Source: Ophiobolus disseminans (lineage: Eukaryota; Ascomycota; Dothideomycetes; Pleosporales; Phaeosphaeriaceae). From it: a stretch of DNA of 64,000 nucleotides. Positions 56,831 to 64,000 of this stretch are shown here, piece by piece (position 1 is the stretch's first letter; each line of letters starts with the position of its first letter). The stretch covers positions 248,001 through 312,000 of the forward strand of contig MU006222.1 in NCBI GenBank assembly GCA_010093685.1, given 5' to 3'. Made by a program: the position numbers and the translations under genes. Below the pieces are notes generated by a model. That model saw only the letters and a list, made by a program, of their open reading frames with translations, was not told the origin of the DNA and made no database searches.

Positions 56831-57944
56831 CATGCAACAACCTCGCCCCAGCCGTAAGACATGGCTGTTGTGGTTGTTGTTGCTACTTGTTAGGATTTTT
56901 GTGTCTTTCGGTCGTACGTTGACCAATTATGACTTGCAACAAGCTCATTATGGCACCTGGACCGCACAATCATCGCTTCTGCCAGTGTATGTTGTGGAAC
57001 TACAAAAAGGCCGACCTTCTTGCAGTTGTAGCATGAAGGTTGATATAGCTGATAGTCTGACATATGGTTTCGGCCTCAAGCACTTCCTGCTGTTACTATT
57101 GTTGCGATTTCTGGGGCGTGGATACCGTCAATCATCCGATCAAGTTGAATAACATAGGCCGAGGGCCTCTTAGCCGGTAGTTGGGCAGAAGGAGAGGCAA
57201 CCTGTTCGGTTCTCAAACATCGCAGCGCATGTTTACCGAATCTCCGAGATCACTTTTCCCTCACAACACAAGATCCTCACTGTCTTGCTTCGGCATTCTC
57301 ATCAGGGGTTAAGAAATGCGATGGCCTTGTACCAGCTGTGTTTCTTCCTGTTGAGACGGGAGGTCTGCCCCGAGCGGTATTACGTCACCCAACATATCCT
57401 CCACGGTATAAGTCGCAGCGCTGCTAACGTTGACTATATGCCGGGCTAGTGCTAGAAGCCTTCGTACGAACTTGTCGTGTTTAGCACATACGGACATACT
57501 TTGCTTACAATCAGCGTCCAGTCGTTACCACATTCACATCACAGAGAGAATTAAAATTGTTCATAAATGCTTGTCCAAGTGGAATCGCTGTCTGTGAGAA
57601 TATTTAGGCCTTTGTACCGACTAACCTTGATGTAAGCAGGAATGACCGAGACATCGCCTGATACCAGGTGCCTGGTGTGCAAAATCTGAATAGGTTTTGT
57701 GAATGCATTAGGATGTTACCTATTGTTCTTCGAGCACAGATCAAGAGAATTAGCCATAGCAGGCCTTTCTCACTTTCTAGATGTTCTTGAAACTAGAAGA
57801 GACACAACGAGAAATAATAAGTGCGGCATCTGCCCCTGATACCTTAGCGGCAGAAACCCTCTTGAGTTCTTGCACTACAACAGCTCGGCCGTCATCCCTT
57901 TCGGAATGTGGAACTATTTTCATGAAATTTGGATTCCATAACAT
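56831..57944. other. 1.1-kb intergenic region
   Basis: 3' flank of zinc-finger copy 1 and of the minus-strand membrane protein. A minus-strand frame at 57309-57497 (FVRRLLALARHIVNVSSAA) is mildly coding-like. It could be a lost 3' exon of the membrane protein, but no splice path could be proven. Confidence 0.3.
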
Positions 57945-58587
57945 CTAAGTGCACTTAACTAAGCCGCATAATGGTAGATCGTACTGATTGAAGACGCTCA
58001 GAACATAAAACAGATTGGTCCACGTCGGATCATTGTTCTTTTCCTTGGACCTCTGACGGCATTCTATAAGAAGTTGTAAGTTGTAAGTCGTTGCTGTCAG
58101 CGACGTCTGTGGTGATCCAAGCCAGTTAAGAGTAGCCGATGCAGTTCCTCTAAATCTTTTCTTGTGGAGAGATTCGTATGGCAGACTAAGTAAAATGGCA
58201 AGCGGGAACACCCAGGTTGCAACTAATCCGAGTGCTGTTGCCGGCAAGTTGAGTTGGGTGCCTCGACCACATAGGGTTTTGCAGCCTAGAAAATTAGCGT
58301 GTGACCAATGACACAAAGACTGCTGTCTTACCAAGGAAAGTCGGCGTGATGATTTCTGTTCGCGGGTAGCTGAGATCCAGTCCGCGAACAGTACCGCTAT
58401 AAAGATATCCAGAATCCCAAATGGTGTTGTTGTTGATCATGCCGATCGAGAGACTACCATTTATGATGCTTCGGAAAGTGATTCGGCATTGCTCGAAAGG
58501 TGGTAGCTGGGCTTGAGCTGTACCAAATATAACGCATAGGACAAAGGCTCGAGACATCCAAGCTTCTTGACGGAAGACAGAAGCCAT
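57945..58587 (-). CDS. fungal membrane protein (NWLGSPQT family), probably C-terminally truncated
   Basis: Two exons, 58332-58587 and 57945-58285 (46-nt intron, GTAAGA, branch GCTAAT), encode 198 residues from ATG 58587. A signal peptide-like N-terminus (RAFVLCVIFGTAQAQ, about residues 13-27) is followed by a lumenal part with one N-glycosylation-like NGS. Then comes the family core: CKTLCGRGTQLN, ATWVFPLAILLSLPYESLHK (about residues 119-138) and LNWLGSPQTSLTATTYNLQ. I recognise this core from uncharacterised fungal multi-pass proteins that continue with further helices. Here the frame ends at LPLCGLVKCT after FYVLSVFNQYDLP, so the rest is missing or spliced from further exons below 57945. 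Function unknown. Confidence 0.65.
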
Positions 58588-60579
58588 CGAATTGTAATGT
58601 GTAGTTGAGGGAGTATAAGTACACATTACTCGACTGTGGTGAGAAATGTTCGTGTGAATTTTCGTATGGAAGAAAAGTGAAGAGATAGCATATCTAGATA
58701 CATATGCCCAGCTCATTCACCAGGCTGCTTGGACCCTAAAGGCCCCCTTATAACAACGCCAAAGCGTTCCGAAGTAGTCGTATAGCATTCCATAACAAAA
58801 TGTGTTTCGAAAGGAGGCTGTGGACGGATGACGCATCATGGGATTACCGTGTGGCTTGTGACGGTGGCTTGTGGCTGTGCCGCCGTGGAGGACAATCGAG
58901 TAAAGCGATTCACCAAAAATTATTCGATCTTAGAGGTCCAGGCTATTGCTGCCCGAGCAGGACTGGAATAGGCGAACTATCGGTGACCAGGGCGCAGCAT
59001 CTACCGTCGAACGACAGGAGTCAGTTTTTTGGTGGTGTTCGCGAGTGACCAGGTTCCCACCCCCACGCACTTCTTGAGCGTCGACACTCTATGGCTCTGT
59101 CCAGGGCCTTGTTCCCCTGAAACTGAAGTCAGCAAGATTTCGACCTCAGCCTGCCGACATCACACACCTGAGCCACACTTGCTGAGCCACACTTGCTGAC
59201 TGCCATCATATGTGGTTTTCGTGATCCCCTTTCTTACGCCGCTTCAGCTGTAACCAGGAACCACTTCTTCCGCATTCTCCCCATCTCGTGTCAGCGGTCG
59301 GCTGAAACGAGACAAACTTCGCCGCGTCATTCTAGTGGCCCTTTGCGAGCTACACGAGTTCTATCGCATACCGCACGAAGGCCCAAACTTACCGTCGTCC
59401 CTTTTTTGTTGTTAGCGCCGAACCGTCGAATACAGCTTGAGTGTGAAACACACTACAACACACAGGCGACGACGCCCACTGACCCATAGCCCAGCCTGTG
59501 AACCTTTCGTCGACAAGTTCTCGATGCTTCATGTACCACCATCGTGTTTTATTGGGCCAAGAGGACACCGGGTTTGAATGACGCCTTTTGCTGACTTGGA
59601 ATTGTTACGATTTCGAACTTTTGTACATGATTGTGCTCGGATCCCACCTGGCTCTGTAACAACTTGCCAGTCATATATCTCTTACAAGCTCACTCAACTT
59701 CCTTGTTGCCTCCCACCTCGTCGCGAACCATTCATCGTGTTCGAGCATCTAGCGCAACGCGACATGCGACAAGAGCCCTGGGCGCCTGTAATGTTGGCAT
59801 GAATAGATGCTGTAATATACTAGCCCACGAATGCGTAGCCGAGCGAGATGAACTTGCGTTATCTTTGGTAGACAAGCAAGGTTTGAAGGTTTGAAGGGTT
59901 GGCAGGAGCCCTGGAGGGATGGGACAACCTTGGAAGGTCCCAAGGTCGGGCCGCCTGGGGTTGTGCATTTATGCCTAAACTGGAGCTAGCGCATTTGATG
60001 ACGCCCGAACCTTGAAACTTTAGAAAAATCAGATCGCACAGTCTTACACTCTTATCAGAACCTCTACACTACCACTTATAGCTTATCCCTAGCGATGCAT
60101 TCATATAAGCCATCCGAAAAGTTCAAGTGAGTTAAAGAGGCATAGAGCAGACCTTGAGATTTTGGCCACGTAGATGGCTTATGCGGGAGGCATACAAGCA
60201 ACCTTGGAAGGCTGAAAGGCCTTGCAAGCCATTGTGCAACACTAGTGGAAATAGCCTGTACGTCTATGGAGCCAATTCGTCGCCTTGCTATTTTCGAGTG
60301 ACCGACTTTCACAACGGCGGACTTTGAGGCTCAGCCGCGTTGTATGCCTCTGCTCAGGCCTGAATACTTATAGTACTAGACACATGCGACATACTCCTTC
60401 CATCAATCTACCTAAGGACCTTCATTTTAGAATCACTCGGCTTTCCTTACATATTGCTCAACTGCGACAAATTCAACCAACTTACACACACCCCTTCCCA
60501 CGCCATCTCGGTTGTTGGTGTTGGGGGCAGCAGCTACCACGTCCCTTATACTATCCACGATTGGCGAAGGCACATCTAG
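58588..60579. other. 2-kb gene-poor region before zinc-finger copy 2
   Basis: No gene supported. It holds a 14-bp tandem duplication (59169-59196) and several scattered ACCTTGGAAGG words (near 59926 and 60201). The last ~250 bp share order of words with the flank of zinc-finger copy 1. Confidence 0.4.
59169..59196. repeat. 14-bp tandem duplication
   Basis: TGAGCCACACTTGC occurs twice in direct succession, followed by TGAC. Confidence 0.9.
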
Positions 60580-61311
60580 TCTTCGCCTTATTCTTGTTCT
60601 ATTTCCCTCTACCAAGATACAGACTTTGTCATATCTAGTTCCAGACTCTCTGACTCTTCGTCTTCTTGTTTTAGTCCATTTGTGTTCGAAAACGATCTCA
60701 ATCCAGTTATACATACTCGATATCTACCTACCCCGCGGAGACCAATCACATTGTTGGCAGAGGCGAACCCGCGCCATTCGAACGTTACGTCCCCACAGCA
60801 CGGACCGAGAACCTTACCTGAAGACCCTCCATCCCACAACCCTGACAACGACCCTGTTCTCATCTCAGAATCGAATCTAGCTGATCAAGCGAGCGGACCG
60901 GATCCAACCAGCAAGAATACACAACCGACAACACCTGGATCTGAATCTCTGTCCACATCCCCCAAGCCCGAAGACGCTACGCCCTTGATCGAATGCAGTA
61001 CATGTCAAGCAACTTTTCGCAGGAAGTGCGACCTCAAGTAGGCTATCAGTTTACACTGTTCTCCATCCCCACTAACTATTGTATCCAGAAGTCACATCAA
61101 TCGCAAGCACTATCGTCGATACACTTGCCCCATTGCTGGATGTACTCGAGCCTTTAGCCTCAAAGCAGATTTAGAGCGCCATTGTCAAACCCACCGAGCT
61201 TCCTCAGTACGATCTATCTTCCATTGCGCTGTGTCTGGATGTTCAAAGTCCTTCACTCGTAAAGACAACCTCTCAAGACACCTTGCAACTCATCACCAAA
61301 GGCCGTCTTGA
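60580..61311 (+). CDS. C2H2 zinc-finger protein, copy 2 (5' exon not resolved)
   Basis: Exons 60580-61037 and 61089-61311 (51-nt intron, GTAGGC donor, TATCCAG acceptor) end at TGA 61309. Finger 1, split by the intron, is CSTCQATFRRKCDLK, then SHINRKH. Finger 2: YTCPIAGCTRAFSLKADLER, then HCQTH. Finger 3: FHCAVSGCSKSFTRKDNLSR, then HLATHH. The N-terminal part is Pro/Ser/Thr-rich and contains ENDLNPVIH, equal to ENDINPVIH of copy 1. As in copy 1, the exon begins after a TAG acceptor followed by TCTTCGCC, and no in-frame ATG exists, so an upstream exon is missing. Likely a nuclear DNA-binding regulator. Targets unknown. Confidence 0.82.
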
Positions 61312-62351
61312 GTATAGAGCACGCTCACGTTCCCAGCTGAGACAGTGGTCCCGTTCCATCAGTCGCCCCAATGGTCATTCTCCTCTTGTTTCTGAAGGGC
61401 CTCAAGATCGATGAGGCATGGTAGCAACGCCGCTATCATCAGACAATCCAGACAAGTCTGCAAGAAGTCCGTTCATTCAACATCCCATTACACACAAGCA
61501 TTGGTTCAGAAGTCAAAATAATTAGGTGTACCCACATCGGATTGGGGGCGACGTACTGGATCGTCCCTTGTCACACAAGACCTCGGAAGCCGCAGGGTTT
61601 CAATGAATGGAGCTGATCCCTTGATTATGGAGAAAGGAAGTAAGAGCTCTTCGTCACATCTTGGACTATCTCCGCAGCTTTCCGTCGTATGTATCAACCT
61701 CAAGTAAGAAGGAGGTCATTTGTTGTGGATAGAGATGAGAAGAGTTGGAACCAGTGCTCAGGATGGATCAACATGATCCCAAAGCAGCCATCGGCAACTG
61801 GTACACCTCACTCCCTACTACTACAAATTCGGCCTACTTACATACATACACATTGGTCTTATTTGCTTACGCTGGCCGTGAGTCACTGTAACGTAGCTCC
61901 CCAGCTAGAGGCACACTGCAGAATTTGGGCGACAGCGCAATCCCGCTACCCTGAAGCAGCCTCTTTTCCTAGTCATTTTTCCAAACTGTACTTTCAATCT
62001 TGTTTGTATTGGACCTACAGCTTCTGTGCTGGTTGCAGCAGGCGCTTATCAAGTCTCACGGATGGCATCATCTGCTCGTAGCATCAATTTACCACGCCCC
62101 GCTTCTGCAAACCCATCTTCAACCTTGAGTGACCACTAAAAGCCCGCAACAGACGCACGTCTACTGCTGATGGCTAAGAAGCAGCAGGATTTATAATGCA
62201 ACGCCATTGAGAAGTATTTTTGAGAGACTCGACATTAGTGATATCTGCAAGACGCTAGGCTTGGATCTCTAGAGGAGAAACTATGGAAGATTGAGCGGTA
62301 CAGTGCTTTTGTGGGCTAATTAGAGCCACTAAGGATGCATTTCCCTTCAAG
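61312..62351. other. intergenic region, no gene seen
   Basis: A 130-codon plus-strand frame starts at ATG 61689 but shows no domain. Composition is not convincing, so I leave it uncalled. It is 3' flank for genes on both sides. Confidence 0.35.
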
Positions 62352-64000
62352 TTAGTGCTTGATCGTTCGCGGGTTTTCATTCCGTCGGCTAAAAGCTTCG
62401 TTATCCATTGCAATCCAGGCAGATACATGTTCCAGGTCGCCTACTGCCTTAGCCATTGTAAACATTCTGAATGTTTCATTGAGGCGGGTCCACCATCGAG
62501 TCTGTCCAATCAGCGCTGGCCTGTGCGCCAACAAGACTTTGAAGATGGGATCGCTGTGAAGCGCTGCGAGATTGTCTGGGTCTAATGTCTGCAGATGTTC
62601 CAGGAGCGTCTTGGTGTGATACATGAGGACAGTGCCCTTGAAAACGTCATGTCGACCATTGAGGTAGGTGAAGAACTCTCCTGCGGGTGGCTGCGGATCG
62701 AAGGCTTCCTTGAGGATCGCACAGACTGTAGTCTTGTCGTCCCACAACTCAGCGAGCAGAAAGGAAGCACGGTGATAGCCTAGCTGACGATAGACGATAC
62801 GCTTATCACTCGCAGGCAACTCTGGCTCGCTCATTCGAAAAATTTCTCGCATGGTTGCAAAGCGCAGCACTTCTGACGCATCATTGAATCGCCGCAGCTT
62901 TGGCGTATCATGTTCCCTCATCTCCATCGTCTCCGACACGGGGTTCCCGATCGCCGCCTCCTCGAATGACTCTGGCGCAAGGAGTAGCTTCATCAGGTAC
63001 CGACCATTGAAAGGTAAATGTTGGCCTGAGCTGTGGCCGGGCAGACTCCGTAACGCTAATGCGGCCTTCCGATAAGCGGGGAAAAGAACTTGGAGGAAGT
63101 CGTTGTGCGCTAGCTCTCCAAACTCCCAATATTTTTTATGACAACTGCAATGCCGTCCAATGTCATGAAGAATGGAAGTTTCTGGGGTGCACCACAACTC
63201 AGTCGTGACAAATTCCTCGAAACCAACGAGGCCCATTGGACCATAATCGAACTTGTTCCGGTAAACCCTTTTTTCGATGAAATTTTCCAAATTGCTGGCA
63301 ACGTTCTTGTCTTTCCACATCTTCCTCTTGATGGTATAGATACAATTGTTCACAGTACGAGCATGCTGTTCTAACCAAACAAGAGCTTCTTGGGACTCGT
63401 GAGAGGTTATCAACTCGAATTGGACGCGTGACTGTGACTTTGATATTTCAGGATTCTGCAGCGATGTGAGCATCTGGGTTTGAGACTCTGCAAGAGTTTG
63501 GTAATCTGATGCATTGGCATCGTTCAAAATTCGCCTAACGTTCAATTTTCTGATGGACGAAAGGTCCAGCTCATTCAGACCTGTCGCCTTGCCCACGGAG
63601 TCCAATCTTCGCAAGTCACCGATTGTAGTCGCTTCGTTGGGAACATTCGTATGAACGGTTTCCCATGTCCATACAAGGAGAAATTTGTGCATTGAGCTGG
63701 TGGAACGTTTCGAAAGCCACTGGTTCACGAGACGTTGCGCTGGCAGTTCGCCTTGACTATTCCGGTGGTTCCACGGGCCGATGATGCTGGTATCATTAAA
63801 TTGTATGGTCCATTTCGACGTCAGAGCTATAACGATGATTTCAAAATGCTCTTCATTAGCCCGGATGACTGTGGGGTAGCGAGCGCCCTTGATCACGCAG
63901 ATCAGATCGCCTCCCTTGATCTGTTTGCAATACTTTCGGATCGCAATTTCGGCGTTCCAACCTGTGATACGAAACCTATCCTTAATCGGAACGTAGGACT
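62352..64000 (-). CDS. unknown protein with HET-tail-like N-terminus, partial at right edge
   Basis: A minus-strand frame is open from the right edge to a stop at 62352, at least ~549 codons, so the start lies outside. Near the edge it reads GWNAEIAIRKYCKQIKGGDL, then ICVIKGARYPTVIR. That resembles the 'GDIVCVLLGCPIPLVLR' block found near the end of many HET-domain proteins, so an upstream HET domain is possible but unseen. The remaining ~490 residues (LVWTWETVH, TPETSILHDIGRHCSCHKKY, LFPAYRKAALALRSLPGHS) are helical and match nothing I know. No membrane segments or repeats are evident. Confidence 0.65.
   Translation of the reverse strand, partial: SYVPIKDRFRITGWNAEIAIRKYCKQIKGGDLICVIKGARYPTVIRANEEHFEIIVIALTSKWTIQFNDTSIIGPWNHRNSQGELPAQRLVNQWLSKRSTSSMHKFLLVWTWETVHTNVPNEATTIGDLRRLDSVGKATGLNELDLSSIRKLNVRRILNDANASDYQTLAESQTQMLTSLQNPEISKSQSRVQFELITSHESQEALVWLEQHARTVNNCIYTIKRKMWKDKNVASNLENFIEKRVYRNKFDYGPMGLVGFEEFVTTELWCTPETSILHDIGRHCSCHKKYWEFGELAHNDFLQVLFPAYRKAALALRSLPGHSSGQHLPFNGRYLMKLLLAPESFEEAAIGNPVSETMEMREHDTPKLRRFNDASEVLRFATMREIFRMSEPELPASDKRIVYRQLGYHRASFLLAELWDDKTTVCAILKEAFDPQPPAGEFFTYLNGRHDVFKGTVLMYHTKTLLEHLQTLDPDNLAALHSDPIFKVLLAHRPALIGQTRWWTRLNETFRMFTMAKAVGDLEHVSAWIAMDNEAFSRRNENPRTIKH

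Noticed and set aside
61640..61710. third zinc-finger copy suggested by CCTCAAGTAAG near 61700
   Set aside because: Only the splice-donor-like word matches; flanking sequence does not align with the other two copies.
1..64000. tRNA, rRNA or CRISPR features
   Set aside because: No paired A/B boxes with cloverleaf potential, rRNA stretches or regularly spaced identical repeats with unique spacers were recognised by eye; a tRNAscan-type search was not possible here.
1..64000. intact transposable elements
   Set aside because: No reverse transcriptase, integrase, transposase or long terminal repeats were recognised; repeats seen are short tandem units only.

Overview
This window comes from a filamentous ascomycete (Pezizomycotina). 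Dothideomycetes is my best guess, with low confidence. The evidence is fungal-only families (HET domain, GAL4-type Zn2Cys6 regulator, CorA-like and other fungal membrane proteins), many 45-100 nt introns with GTAAGT-like donors and CTAAC/CTGAC/TACTAAC branch sites, and genes on both strands with no operon logic. Multi-exon models were built by hand from splice signals, frame continuity and family conservation.

Layout. 0-7.6 kb: 5' end of a RAD26/CSB repair ATPase (-), a broken F-box-like gene, a possible tiny membrane peptide, an 8-exon CorA-like membrane protein and a DJ-1/PfpI protein. 8.3-10.6 kb: a minus-strand array of TATA-headed repeat units. 10.8-17.5 kb: retromer VPS35 (-), a small secreted protein, a single-pass membrane protein and a small ORF. 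18-27.2 kb: a HET-domain gene, then what looks like a small accessory metabolic neighbourhood (Zn2Cys6 regulator, AYR1-like reductase, isochorismatase pseudogene, decayed multi-pass membrane protein, HpcH/HpaI aldolase). 28.5-36.3 kb: a small membrane protein, a long gene-poor stretch, a FabG-like SDR and a transferrin-receptor/M28-like membrane protein. 36.5-40 kb: a plus-strand array built like the first one. 40-55 kb: a dynamin-like GTPase with a damaged 5' end, a Cid1-type nucleotidyltransferase, TFIIF alpha, an MFS transporter, HGH1 and a long low-complexity protein. 55-64 kb: two paralogous C2H2 zinc-finger genes, a probably truncated fungal membrane protein, and an unknown gene running off the right edge.

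Housekeeping genes (RAD26, VPS35, TFIIF alpha, HGH1, Cid1-type enzyme) look intact. They alternate with accessory stretches that hold HET genes, pseudogenes with single in-frame stops, and the two arrays. The arrays are the most interesting thing here. Units about 460 bp apart each start with a TATA box, carry an A-rich CTCTAAAA-like block about 60 nt downstream, and an ATG-containing CATGTTCGTCG-like block about 130-150 nt downstream. The predicted reading frames after that ATG differ from unit to unit.
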